Under the pieces are notes generated by a model, which was not told the DNA's origin, searched no databases, and saw only the letters and a list, made by a program, of their open reading frames with translations. A stretch of 64,000 bases of DNA, taken from the NCBI RefSeq assembly GCF_009793355.1, contig NZ_WTKP01000007.1, positions 180,049 through 244,048 on the forward strand. The letters run 5' to 3'. The position numbers were made by a program, and so were the translations under genes. Below, one piece after another: positions 47,472 through 56,588 of the stretch (the stretch's first letter is position 1; each line of letters begins with the position of its first letter). This DNA is from Vreelandella zhuhanensis. Its GTDB lineage: Bacteria > Pseudomonadota > Gammaproteobacteria > Pseudomonadales > Halomonadaceae.

Positions 47472-48860
47472 ATGACGTTCGGGAAGCATGTTCTCAGGAT
47501 TTTTTCGATTTCCTTGGGCTTCCTGCTGCTGGGTACCCTCCTGCTGGCTTGGCAAACCCATGCTCAAACTCAAACAGCTGAGCGCCAGGCGCTACTTTTG
47601 ACGGTGGAAGGGGCAATCGGCCCAGCGACCAAGGATTATTTTGAGCGCGGCTTGCGAACTGCCCGGGAGCGGGGCAGTGAAGTGATGATCGTGCAGCTCG
47701 ATACCCCGGGTGGTTTGGTGGAAACCACCCGGGACATGATTCGGGAAATGCTGGGCTCGGATATTCCGGTGGTGATGTATGTTTCGCCTAGCGGGGCAAG
47801 AGCGGCGAGTGCCGGAACCTATCTGCTTTATGGCAGCCATGTGGCAGCGATGGCACCCGCGACTCACCTGGGTTCCGCCACGCCGATTCAGATGGGTGGA
47901 GGCCTTCCCGGCATGAGCGAGCAGCCCGATGAGGATGATGCCACGGGCGATGAGGATACCTCGACCGATACACCCCGCCGAGGCGGTGACGCCATGGAGC
48001 GTAAGGTGCTGGAAGATGCCGTCAGCTTCATTCGCAGCCTGGCCGAGCGCCACGGACGCAATGCCGACTGGGCGGAGCAAGCCGTGCGCGAAGCCGTCAA
48101 CCTGACCGCAAGCGAAGCGCTGGAACAAGAGGTGATCGATGTGCTGGCAAGCGACTTGTCGGAGCTACTGGCGAAAATTGACGGTCGGGAAGTGGTCATG
48201 CATGACGGTGAGCGTATTCTGCAAACCGCAGGGCTGGAGGTTGATCGTTTCGACCCGGATTGGCGTACCCAGTTGCTGGCGATTATCACCAACCCCAACA
48301 TCGCCTATTTTCTGATGCTTATCGGGTTTTATGGATTGCTCTTCGAGCTTTCCAGCCCCGGCAGCCTGTTTCCCGGCACCATCGGTATCGTCTGTCTGTT
48401 ATTGGCGTTGTTTGCTTTTCAAGTGTTGCCTATCAACTACGCGGGACTAGCACTGATAGTGGTCGGGCTGGGATTGATCGTGGGCGAAGCCCTGATGCCT
48501 AGCTTTGGTATCTTGGGCATAGGCGGAATTGCGGCCTTCGTGTTCGGCTCCATCATGTTGATGGACGCCGAAAATTTACGTGTCTCGTTGCCCATGATCG
48601 GTGGGGTGGCGTTGCTGGCCGCGGCGGTGATGCTGTGGACGGCAACACGCTTCATCGGACTCAAGCTACAACCGGCGCATACCGGCCAGGATCAGCTGGT
48701 GGGCCATGAAGCGGTAGTGCTGAAGGACTTCGAAGAGCAGGGCTATGTACGACTGGAAGGCGAGCGCTGGCATGCACGAAGTCAAACGCCGCTGAGCCAG
48801 GGCCAGACGGTTAAAGTGGTTCGCGTCGAGGGCTTGACGCTGCATGTCGAGCCGGTGTGA
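47472..48860 (+). CDS. NfeD family membrane serine protease
   Basis: 462 residues. Signal peptide or anchor about 1-31; ClpP/SDH-type protease domain with VQLDTPGGLVETTR, nucleophile Ser in ARAASAGTYLL, general-base Lys in MERKVLEDAV; an acidic insert EQPDEDDATGDEDTSTD at about 150; four membrane helices about 275-390; C-terminal NfeD OB-fold (VGHEAVVLKDFEEQGYVRLEGE). The family cleaves hydrophobic C-termini of stomatin-like proteins, and the next gene is such a protein. Confidence 0.85.
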   Translation: MTFGKHVLRIFSISLGFLLLGTLLLAWQTHAQTQTAERQALLLTVEGAIGPATKDYFERGLRTARERGSEVMIVQLDTPGGLVETTRDMIREMLGSDIPVVMYVSPSGARAASAGTYLLYGSHVAAMAPATHLGSATPIQMGGGLPGMSEQPDEDDATGDEDTSTDTPRRGGDAMERKVLEDAVSFIRSLAERHGRNADWAEQAVREAVNLTASEALEQEVIDVLASDLSELLAKIDGREVVMHDGERILQTAGLEVDRFDPDWRTQLLAIITNPNIAYFLMLIGFYGLLFELSSPGSLFPGTIGIVCLLLALFAFQVLPINYAGLALIVVGLGLIVGEALMPSFGILGIGGIAAFVFGSIMLMDAENLRVSLPMIGGVALLAAAVMLWTATRFIGLKLQPAHTGQDQLVGHEAVVLKDFEEQGYVRLEGERWHARSQTPLSQGQTVKVVRVEGLTLHVEPV

Positions 48861-48902
48861 AACAAGCAACCAGGTACCATGCAATCCATAAGGAGCCAAG
48901 AC

Positions 48903-49688
48903 ATGATCATTTCATATCTAGTACCGGTCGTCCTGCTATTGATGCTGATAGCGGCTTCGATTCGTATTCTCCCGGAGTACAAGCGCGGGGTGGTGTTCTT
49001 CCTGGGCCGCTTTCAGACGGTCAAGGGGCCGGGGCTATTCTTTATCGTGCCGGGTATCCAGAAAGTGGATGTGGTGGATCTGCGCACCGTTACCATGGAT
49101 GTGCCCGAGCAGGATGTGATTTCCAAGGATAACGTCACGGTGAAGGTCAATGCGGTGCTGTATTTTCGCGTGGTCGACCCCGAGAAGGCGATTATTCAGG
49201 TAGAAAATTTCACCGTGGCCACCAGCCAACTGGCCCAGACCACGCTGCGCTCGGTCCTGGGTAAGCATGATCTGGACGAAATGCTTTCCGAGCGGGATAA
49301 GCTTAACGATGACATTCAAGAGATTCTCGATATTCAGACGGAAGCTTGGGGCATCAAGGTCGCCAACGTGGAGATCAAGCATGTCGACCTGGATGAGAGC
49401 ATGATTCGTGCGATTGCCCGCCAAGCTGAAGCCGAGCGTGAACGGCGTGCCAAGGTGATCCATGCCGAAGGTGAGCTACAGGCATCAAAAAAATTGGTCG
49501 AGGCTGCCCACGTACTGTCCGCCAACCCGGCGGCGTTGCAGCTACGCTACCTTCAGACCATGGCGGATATGGGCAGCAAGAGTTCCACCGTGGTCTTCCC
49601 GATGCCGATGGATCTTCTCAAGGCATTTCAGGCGATGGGTGAGTCGGGGCCAAACGCTGACGCCCGCAAGGCGACACCGGAACAATGA
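48903..49688 (+). CDS. Slipin/stomatin (SPFH domain) protein
   Basis: 261 residues from ATG 48903 with AAGGAG 7 bases before. N-terminal hydrophobic anchor (about 1-22), SPFH domain ([41 protein letters not shown]) and helical part ([20 protein letters not shown]). It scaffolds membrane microdomains and is the partner and likely substrate of the NfeD protease just upstream. Its stop overlaps the next ATG (ATGA). Confidence 0.88.
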   Translation: MIISYLVPVVLLLMLIAASIRILPEYKRGVVFFLGRFQTVKGPGLFFIVPGIQKVDVVDLRTVTMDVPEQDVISKDNVTVKVNAVLYFRVVDPEKAIIQVENFTVATSQLAQTTLRSVLGKHDLDEMLSERDKLNDDIQEILDIQTEAWGIKVANVEIKHVDLDESMIRAIARQAEAERERRAKVIHAEGELQASKKLVEAAHVLSANPAALQLRYLQTMADMGSKSSTVVFPMPMDLLKAFQAMGESGPNADARKATPEQ

Positions 49689-50623
49689 GTCAGACGCTTT
49701 CGCGCCGCCAGCAGGGGTGGTTGATGACCGCTGGCGGTGCGCTGATCATTTCCCCCGATGCGCTGTTGATCAAGCTGATCGCCCTGCCGGACCTGGATAT
49801 CCTGCTGTGGCGAGGGCTGCTCACTGCCCTGGGGTTCTCCTTGATTGTCTATGCCCGGCATCGGGCGGGCTTCTTTGACGCTTATCGGCGTTGCGGCATG
49901 ACCGGGATCGGCGTGGCCGTGCTTTTCAGCTTCTCGACTTTCGGTTTCGTGCTGGGAAACCAGTACACCAAAGGCGGCAATGTATTGATTATCCTGGCGA
50001 GCGCGCCGTTGATAGGCGCTGCGCTTTCCCGAGTGTTTCTAAAGGAGCATCTGCCTCGGCGAACCTGGGTGGCTATCTTCTTGTGTCTGTTGGGGACCTC
50101 CTTGATCGTACTCGACGATGCCGGAGCCGGTTCCTGGATAGGCAATGGTTTTGCTTTGTTGGCAGCGACTGCCTTGGCCGCCAATTTCACCCTATGCCGT
50201 ACTCGCCCGGGTGTCGATATGAGCCCGATGCTGACCCTGGCAGGGCTGATCGTGGCATGGGTGGCGTTCGTTACCAGTGGTTTCGGTGCATCGCTGACCA
50301 TGCCTTCTCCCGAAAGCAGGGTATGGCTGATGGTGCTGTGTCTGGCACTTTTACCGCTAGGGTTCACCTTGATCCAGCGTGGCCCGTTATATCTGCCTGC
50401 CGCCGAAGTCGGGCTTCTGATGCTGATGGAAGTGGTGGTCGGTACGCTGTGGGTATGGTGGATATTGGCCGAACGCCCCTCGGCACTGGCATTTATGGGT
50501 GGCGCGATAGTATTGGGTACGCTGTTGGTGAAAGGGCTGATGGAGCGGCGGCTTGAACGTAGCAGGATAACCGCGCTGAAAAGCTCACAAGAAACGCTAA
50601 AGCAAGGACGTGCCATTTGTTGA
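49685..50623 (+). CDS. DMT superfamily transporter (EamA)
   Basis: 312 residues with about ten membrane segments in two EamA repeats ([29 protein letters not shown] and [28 protein letters not shown]). Drug/metabolite exporter class with unknown substrate. Overlaps the slipin stop by four bases, so the three genes 47472-50623 may be one transcript. Confidence 0.78.
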   Translation: MSQTLSRRQQGWLMTAGGALIISPDALLIKLIALPDLDILLWRGLLTALGFSLIVYARHRAGFFDAYRRCGMTGIGVAVLFSFSTFGFVLGNQYTKGGNVLIILASAPLIGAALSRVFLKEHLPRRTWVAIFLCLLGTSLIVLDDAGAGSWIGNGFALLAATALAANFTLCRTRPGVDMSPMLTLAGLIVAWVAFVTSGFGASLTMPSPESRVWLMVLCLALLPLGFTLIQRGPLYLPAAEVGLLMLMEVVVGTLWVWWILAERPSALAFMGGAIVLGTLLVKGLMERRLERSRITALKSSQETLKQGRAIC

Positions 50624-51063
50624 ACATTGTTTTATCGAAACCTTGTTTTATCGACTTGGCCCCGCTTGGGGTGAAGTCAAAGGCGATTACTGCTAGAATC
50701 CGCCTTCATCTTGCCGAGGCGAATAGACTAAAGTCTCATGCTTGCGGCGTGGTATTTCACCTCCGTTCAACGATTGGACCCTTTGATGATCGCCTCTAGT
50801 CCACCCTAGCGCTAAGCCCTCTTGCGTGCCTTGCACGTTCCGGTGACGGAGTTCCCTTGCGTAACTTCTTGCTCATCGATACTCCCTAGTCGCTTAACCA
50901 TGTAATGACTTGCGGGTTAACCCCGTATTGTCGACTGCATTTCAGTAGCGCCAAGGACTTTGCTCGACCTCGTCAATACTCTTCGCCTTCTTCAGAGCGC
51001 CTCGATGCGCCTGCTGTTTGCTGCGTATGAATGTCGGCGCCCCACAACCCAACGGAACCGCAA
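50624..51063 (+). other. Intergenic region ahead of the SulP gene
   Basis: 440 bases without a credible gene. A 12-base direct repeat TTGTTTTATCGA stands at 50627-50638 and 50643-50654 (16-base period), followed by a small CCCC-gctt-GGGG hairpin and a -10-like TAGAAT at 50694-50699. If that is the start, the SulP mRNA leader is about 350 bases and may carry control elements. Confidence 0.4.
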
Positions 51064-52554
51064 ATGATCCAATCCTTCAAACAATCCTGGCTATCGAATC
51101 TCAAGGGCGACACGCTCTCGGGCATCGTCGTGGCGCTGGCGTTGATTCCCGAAGCCATTGCCTTCTCCATCATTGCGGGTGTCGACCCCAAGGTGGGTCT
51201 ATACGCCTCTTTCGCCATCTGCGTGATCATCTCTTTCACCGGCGGACGTTCCGGAATGATTTCCGCGGCCACCGGCGCGATGGCGCTTCTGATGATCACC
51301 CTGGTCAAGGAACACGGCCTGGAATACCTGCTGGCGGCGACCCTGCTTACCGGGGTGCTCCAGATTATCGCCGGCTACCTGAAACTGGCCGACCTGATGC
51401 GCTTCGTCTCGCGCTCGGTGGTCACGGGCTTCGTCAATGCCTTGGCGATCCTGATTTTCATGGCGCAGCTGCCGGAGCTGACGAACGTGACCTGGCATGT
51501 GTATGCCATGACGCTGGCCGGCCTGGGCATTATTTACCTGTTTCCCTATGTACCGGTACTCGGTAAGACCATTCCCTCGCCGCTGGTATGCATCGTGGTA
51601 CTGACCGCCGTCTACATGCTGACCGGCATGGAAATTCGCAGCGTCGGCGACATGGGCGAGCTGCCGGACAGCCTGCCGATCTTCCTGTGGCCGGACGTGC
51701 CGCTCAACCTCGAAACCCTGATGATCATCCTGCCGACGGCTCTGATGCTTACCGTGGTGGGTCTGCTTGAATCGATGATGACGGCGACGATCGTCGACGA
51801 TCTGACCGATACCAAAAGCGACAAGAACCGCGAGTGCAAGGGCCAGGGTATCGCCAACATCGGTTCCGGCTTGATCGGCGGCATGGCGGGTTGCGCGATG
51901 ATCGGCCAGTCGGTGATCAATATTAAATCTGGGGGGCGCCGCCGCTTGTCGACGCTGATCGCCGGGGTCGCGTTGCTATTGATGGTGGTGTTCCTGGCGG
52001 ACTGGGTCTCCCAGATTCCCATGGCCGCCTTGGTTGCGGTGATGATCATGGTTGCCATCGGTACCTTTAGCTGGGAATCAATCCGCGACCTGAAAAAACA
52101 TCCCATGAGCACCAATATGGTGATGCTGGCGACGGTGGTCGTGGTGGTTTTCACCCATAACCTGGCAATCGGTGTCTTCGTCGGTGTGCTGCTTGCCGCC
52201 ATGAATTTCGCCAACAAGGTCGGCAACATCCTGTATATCGATTCCAAGGAAGCCGATGAAGGCCGTGCCCGAGAATATCAGGTAGTGGGCCAAGTATTCT
52301 TTGCCTCCTCCGAGCATTTCGGTGGCGCTTTCGACTTCAAGGAAAGCCTCGACAAGGTCACCATCAATCTGTCGCGTGCGCACTTCTGGGATATTACCGC
52401 CGTTCAGACACTGGACCGGGTGGTGATCAAGTTCCGTCGTGAGGGTACCGAAGTCGAGCTTGTCGGCCTGAACGAAGCCAGTGCCACCATCGTCGACCGC
52501 TACGCGGTACATGATGATCCCGAAGCGGTGGAAAAACTCATGGGCGGCCACTAA
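51064..52554 (+). CDS. SulP family anion transporter with STAS domain
   Basis: 496 residues from ATG 51064 (alternative 51031). Ten or more membrane helices: [85 protein letters not shown]-terminal STAS domain about 415-490 with [13 protein letters not shown]. It imports sulfate, bicarbonate or dicarboxylate; substrate is open. Followed 26 bases later by a universal stress protein, as often seen for transporter-Usp pairs in halophiles (TeaABC-TeaD being one case). Confidence 0.85.
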   Translation: MIQSFKQSWLSNLKGDTLSGIVVALALIPEAIAFSIIAGVDPKVGLYASFAICVIISFTGGRSGMISAATGAMALLMITLVKEHGLEYLLAATLLTGVLQIIAGYLKLADLMRFVSRSVVTGFVNALAILIFMAQLPELTNVTWHVYAMTLAGLGIIYLFPYVPVLGKTIPSPLVCIVVLTAVYMLTGMEIRSVGDMGELPDSLPIFLWPDVPLNLETLMIILPTALMLTVVGLLESMMTATIVDDLTDTKSDKNRECKGQGIANIGSGLIGGMAGCAMIGQSVINIKSGGRRRLSTLIAGVALLLMVVFLADWVSQIPMAALVAVMIMVAIGTFSWESIRDLKKHPMSTNMVMLATVVVVVFTHNLAIGVFVGVLLAAMNFANKVGNILYIDSKEADEGRAREYQVVGQVFFASSEHFGGAFDFKESLDKVTINLSRAHFWDITAVQTLDRVVIKFRREGTEVELVGLNEASATIVDRYAVHDDPEAVEKLMGGH

Positions 52555-52580
52555 ATGCTTGAATCAATGAGGAGTGCAAG

Positions 52581-53438
52581 ATGACCGAACAGGTAATGGC
52601 CGCGATTGACGGCTCACGGTTTTCAGAAGGGGTCTGCGATTACGCTGTCTGGGCAAGCCAGGCGCTGGAGACCCCTCTGACGTTTCTGCACGTGGTGGAT
52701 AATCACTCGCAAACCACGCAACAGCATAATCTCTCGGGCAACCTGAAACTGGGCGCACGCGAAAAACTGCTGAAAGAGCTTTCCGACTTGGACGAGCAAC
52801 GCGCCAAGGTGTCCCGCGAACAGGGCCGGTTGATGCTGGAGGCCGCCCAAGCCAGGGCCGTGGAGGATGGCGTGACCACTTCCGCCACGCGTCAGCGTAA
52901 CGGTACCCTGGTGGAAACTCTGGTCGAACTGGAGGATGACGTTCGCCTGCTTGTGGTGGGCAAGCGCGGTGAAGCCGGACATCAAGCCAGTGGCCATCTG
53001 GGCTCCAACCTGGAACGCGTGGTGCGCGAAATGCACCGTCCCATTCTAATGGTACCGCAGAGCTTCAAACGTCCCGAGACAGTGATGATGGCCTTCGATG
53101 GCAGCAAGACCGCGCGCAAGGGCATCGAGATGCTGGCGCGTAGCCCGCTATTTCAGGGCATTGCCTGTCACGTAGTGATCGTGGGCGCGAGTACCGCCGA
53201 ATACAATTCCCAACTGGAATGGGCGTTGGATATCTTGCGCAATGCCGGCCACGAAGCACAGGGGGTGATTCGTGCCGGCGATGTTGAAGAGACCCTGAGC
53301 AACTACCAGCAAGAGCAGGGCATTGATCTGCTGGTGATGGGTGCTTACGGCCATTCCCGCATACGCCATCTGCTGGTGGGGAGTACCACGACCGCCATGT
53401 TGCGTAACAGCAAAGTGCCTGTTTTGCTGCTACGTTAA
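52581..53438 (+). CDS. Tandem UspA universal stress protein
   Basis: 285 residues with two Usp domains (about 1-150, 155-285). Both keep ATP-binding glycine patterns: VGKRGEAGHQASGHLGSNLE and MGAYGHSRIRHLLVGSTT. Start supported by GAGGAG 9 bases before ATG. It probably tunes the SulP transporter by ATP binding; this is inferred from adjacency. A terminator follows. Confidence 0.86.
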   Translation: MTEQVMAAIDGSRFSEGVCDYAVWASQALETPLTFLHVVDNHSQTTQQHNLSGNLKLGAREKLLKELSDLDEQRAKVSREQGRLMLEAAQARAVEDGVTTSATRQRNGTLVETLVELEDDVRLLVVGKRGEAGHQASGHLGSNLERVVREMHRPILMVPQSFKRPETVMMAFDGSKTARKGIEMLARSPLFQGIACHVVIVGASTAEYNSQLEWALDILRNAGHEAQGVIRAGDVEETLSNYQQEQGIDLLVMGAYGHSRIRHLLVGSTTTAMLRNSKVPVLLLR

Positions 53439-53556
53439 TAACGACATTAACCAAAGCCTGAGTTAAAACGCTAAGTCAACAAACACTGGATCAACAAAAG
53501 CCGTCCCTCAGGGGAGAATATAGTAAAAATTGTGTAATTCTATGACTGACTGACTG

Positions 53557-53590
53557 AAAGCCCCGTGATCACTATGATCCGGGGCTTTTT
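53557..53590 (+). terminator. Terminator of the SulP-Usp unit
   Basis: AAAGCCCCG-tgatcactatgat-CCGGGGCTTT with a T run. Strong stem 118 bases past usp stop. It is preceded by TGAC tandem copies (53543-53556). Confidence 0.8.
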
Positions 53591-53593
53591 CTG

Positions 53594-53626
53594 TTTTTAC
53601 ACACTGTGTAATTCAGTGTGTAAAAA
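53594..53626. repeat. Perfect inverted repeat at the island edge
   Basis: TTTTTACACACTG and CAGTGTGTAAAAA, 13-base perfect arms around a 7-base loop TGTAATT. The loop and inner arm carry one copy of the direct repeat TGTGTAATTC. Could be a recombination or terminator site. Confidence 0.6.
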
Positions 53627-53849
53627 AACTGGATCGCTAGTGATAACGTGGACGCTCAACGCTTTGCTGCATAAGCGGCGGCCTGAAAGTGGACCCATTT
53701 TTCACACCGGGGAGTATCAAAGTCGAAAATTAATAGCCAGCCACCCCAGGGCTCCCTCGTAGGTTTCTCTGTGTCTCTCTACTTCTGCGAAATTTCGACT
53801 AGCCGGGCTATGGCAACTTAGGGCGTAATGCGGTCGTTAGCCTCAAAGC

Positions 53850-53879
53850 ATCCACACCTCGTAGCATTTAGGTGTGGAT
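53850..53879. repeat. Hairpin downstream of the Res gene
   Basis: ATCCACACCT and AGGTGTGGAT, perfect 10-base arms with 10-base loop, 64 bases past the res stop. No T tail. Possible element end or RNA stabiliser. Confidence 0.5.
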
Positions 53880-53942
53880 TCAAAGACCAAATTCACTGTT
53901 GATGATGGAACCAGCGGAATTACCGTCCGTTGCAGCGACGTG

Positions 53943-56588
53943 TTATGTCTTACCATCAATACCTAATGTTGAGCCAAAGCACTCCTTAAAATCATTGATC
54001 CAAGGTGCCCCATCATTGAAAAAAGGCAACCCAAGAATCTTGTAGTCCTTTCCTTGGAAGAAAAGGTGCACCTTCGCATCATTTTCCAGCTGCTTAAGAA
54101 AGTCCTCTTTCCACTTATCCTGGTCCGCGAGATGAACACCTTTTGGCTCAATGAAAAGCTGGATGATCTCTTCGGTTCCAGAATCAGCCCGTCGAAGGAA
54201 CAGCAAGAAATCAGGCTCAAAAGCCTGGCCGTTCTCAAACGCAAAAAGCTTCACCGCTTTCTCGTTCCGAAGCAGGTGGAAGTCGTCATACTGTTCTCGT
54301 AGCCGGTCGGCGTGATCATTTAGGAATTTTATGAAGTGCTTTTCCTGATCGGTGCCGTAGCTATCGTCATACACGAACCAATCCTTAGCTGTAAGATCGA
54401 TTTGGTCCAGCCCAGGCACGTTGCTTTCGCCTTTGACCCAACTCAATCCAGTCTCGCCTTCCATGCGCAGCTTCAACGTGTTGTCGGTAAAGCATTCGCT
54501 GATCTTATGAGGCTTGAATTCCTTCGTACCGACGTATTCCACGCTTTCGCTCTTCACCTCGCTTTTGATCTGTTTAAGCACATACTGCACGATATTCAGC
54601 TTCTGCCGCGCCGTCAGTCCATCAAGGTCTTCAAGAAGACCCCGTATCGTCACTGTCACGCCGCCAAGGTAAGAACTCGACGTCATAAATTCTGATGCGC
54701 TGGCAAGTTTGGGGAAGTAGGCCCTCAGATTAGTAAAATGGAAGAGGTCATCGGCATCCATCGCAAAGCCAAGAATAGCCCTACCAAAATCTGCCAGCTT
54801 GTAGTCGCGCGAAATGGGCTCCTTGGCATTTGGCTTCAACGTCAACTTACCAACACCAAAGGCTGAGGCTTCTGTCACGCGCCCAGTCATCAAGCTTGGA
54901 TATGTATAGTTGCCCTTGATTTTGTATGCGTCTAGCCCGTCCACGTCATCGCGCGGATTCCTGATCCGGTCATTTGCCCAAACGTGCCCTGACAAATAAA
55001 GAGACGACTGTTTGAAGTTGTCTTTAAGGCGCAGCCGCACCGTTCTTGCGGTTTCATCCAGCATGCCGGTTTCGCGCAGGGCGTTGCGGATGTCTTGGAT
55101 GTACTTGGGGTTGTGGGAACAGTGGTAATGCAGTTCCTCCAAGATGCGCAGGGGCGTGTCCACCGCGCTGTCGTACTTGCGCTTCTCTCGCGCCGCGTCG
55201 GGCTGGTCCGGGGCGACAAACGGGAAGTACCGCGCGCCGCGTCCAATCAACTGCGCCTCGGCCATGGTGGTCTTGCCCACCTTATTCGCCCTGCCGTCGC
55301 GGGTGTCGTACAGGCGCACGATGTCGAACAGGTTCAGCACGTCCCAGCCTTCGTTCAGCTTATCGACGGCAAAGATCACCCGTATCTCGTTGTTCCGGTC
55401 CTCCAAGGCGTTAAGCTCAATCTGTCTTTTTTCCAAATCCTTGGGGTTGTTGACGTTCACCACCTTCTCGGGGCTAAAATCGCCCTCTAGCTCACGGGCA
55501 AAATCCGGGCCGCTCATGCCCCTTTCATCCATGATGAAGGTGAAGGCACGGGAAAGCGTCTCATCGCCCTCAGAGGTGGCCCTGAGCGCGTCCAGCGCCT
55601 CGTCAGTCAGCCCGGCCACCATCTCAGTGAACGCGGCCTCGTTGTCGGCGCTGTCCTTGATCGTCTTCGACTTCATCAGGATCACCGGCTTGCAATGCAG
55701 CCCGTGCGCCTCTGCCACCTTGCGGCGGTATTGGCTCAGCACCATTGCCTGCATCATACGGGCCTCGGACGGCAAATCGGCCTGCCGCAACTCGATGTCC
55801 TTGGAATAGCCGTCTTCGCGAAACTGCCGCAGCGAATAGTCGTACAAAATCTTGTCGTGATACTTCGCGCGGATCGCCTCGTTACTAAGGTCCACTGTCG
55901 CGGTAAACTCCAACAGCATGTTCTCGGGATGCTGGCCGAAAATTTCGGACACCGTGCTTTCCCAACTGGCCTTGTCCTCGGCCTCGCCCTTGGTCAGCTT
56001 GTCCTTACTCTTGGTCTCGGCGTTCAGGTGGTGCGCTTCGTCCGAGATCATCACCACCTTATAGTCGCGGAAGTCTTCGATGGTGACGGAGTTCTCTTTC
56101 GGCTCCGTCATCCGCCGATGCAGCCCTTGGATGGTGGTGAAGTGGATGTTGATCGCTTCCCCCGACACTGCGTCGAAAGTGTCCACCGCGCGGATATCCA
56201 CCGGCTTGTCATCAATGCGCACACTGGGCGCGAACAGGTGCTTGGCTGATGCGGGGTTGAGGAAGTTCTCCTTGGTCTTCTCGATGATCTGGGCGGAGTT
56301 TACGAAGAACAGGAAGTTGCGATAGCCGCGCCGGTAAAGGTCAAGGATCAGCGCCGCCATCAGCACCGTCTTGCCACTGCCCGTGGCCATGTGGAACAGT
56401 AGGTGGGGCGCTTTCGGGCGTCCCTCGTACTTGTCGATGTAGAACAGCCAGCGTTCCAGCGCCGTACGCTGATAGGGGCGTAGCTCGATCTTAGGCGCAA
56501 GGTTGCCGGTGATGTCGTCGGGGATGTCTGCCTTGAGCATCCCAAACTTGGCGACCGCATCAATCTGATCGGTGAGGGTCTGGCTCAT
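53943..56588 (-). CDS. res: Type III restriction enzyme Res subunit
   Basis: 881 residues. SF2 helicase: Walker A HMATGSGKTVL at about 66-76, DEAH box in MISDEAHHLNAE at about 190, LIGRGARYFPF as motif VI. C-terminal nuclease domain with EPDFLLFLRR and IQLFIEPKG, a PD-(D/E)xK motif. It needs the Mod subunit for ATP-dependent cutting between two unmodified head-to-head sites. The ATG overlaps the mod stop (ATGA). Residues after about 520 are coded by lower-GC DNA than the helicase part. Confidence 0.88.
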   Translation of the reverse strand: MSQTLTDQIDAVAKFGMLKADIPDDITGNLAPKIELRPYQRTALERWLFYIDKYEGRPKAPHLLFHMATGSGKTVLMAALILDLYRRGYRNFLFFVNSAQIIEKTKENFLNPASAKHLFAPSVRIDDKPVDIRAVDTFDAVSGEAINIHFTTIQGLHRRMTEPKENSVTIEDFRDYKVVMISDEAHHLNAETKSKDKLTKGEAEDKASWESTVSEIFGQHPENMLLEFTATVDLSNEAIRAKYHDKILYDYSLRQFREDGYSKDIELRQADLPSEARMMQAMVLSQYRRKVAEAHGLHCKPVILMKSKTIKDSADNEAAFTEMVAGLTDEALDALRATSEGDETLSRAFTFIMDERGMSGPDFARELEGDFSPEKVVNVNNPKDLEKRQIELNALEDRNNEIRVIFAVDKLNEGWDVLNLFDIVRLYDTRDGRANKVGKTTMAEAQLIGRGARYFPFVAPDQPDAAREKRKYDSAVDTPLRILEELHYHCSHNPKYIQDIRNALRETGMLDETARTVRLRLKDNFKQSSLYLSGHVWANDRIRNPRDDVDGLDAYKIKGNYTYPSLMTGRVTEASAFGVGKLTLKPNAKEPISRDYKLADFGRAILGFAMDADDLFHFTNLRAYFPKLASASEFMTSSSYLGGVTVTIRGLLEDLDGLTARQKLNIVQYVLKQIKSEVKSESVEYVGTKEFKPHKISECFTDNTLKLRMEGETGLSWVKGESNVPGLDQIDLTAKDWFVYDDSYGTDQEKHFIKFLNDHADRLREQYDDFHLLRNEKAVKLFAFENGQAFEPDFLLFLRRADSGTEEIIQLFIEPKGVHLADQDKWKEDFLKQLENDAKVHLFFQGKDYKILGLPFFNDGAPWINDFKECFGSTLGIDGKT

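Larger units (their letters stand above)
53439..53942. other. Left flank of the mobile island
   Basis: 504 bases without a credible gene. In order it holds a 10-base direct repeat TGTGTAATTC (53531-53540 and 53605-53614), the usp terminator, a 13-base-arm inverted repeat (53594-53626), an IS-end-like segment TGAAAGTGGACCCATTTTTC at 53684-53703, and a hairpin at 53850-53879. Probably the junction between core chromosome and the island. Confidence 0.5.

Noticed and set aside
53684..53706. Segment resembling an IS21-type terminal repeat
   Set aside because: No transposase remains nearby and the match rests on memory only; mentioned within the island flank instead.
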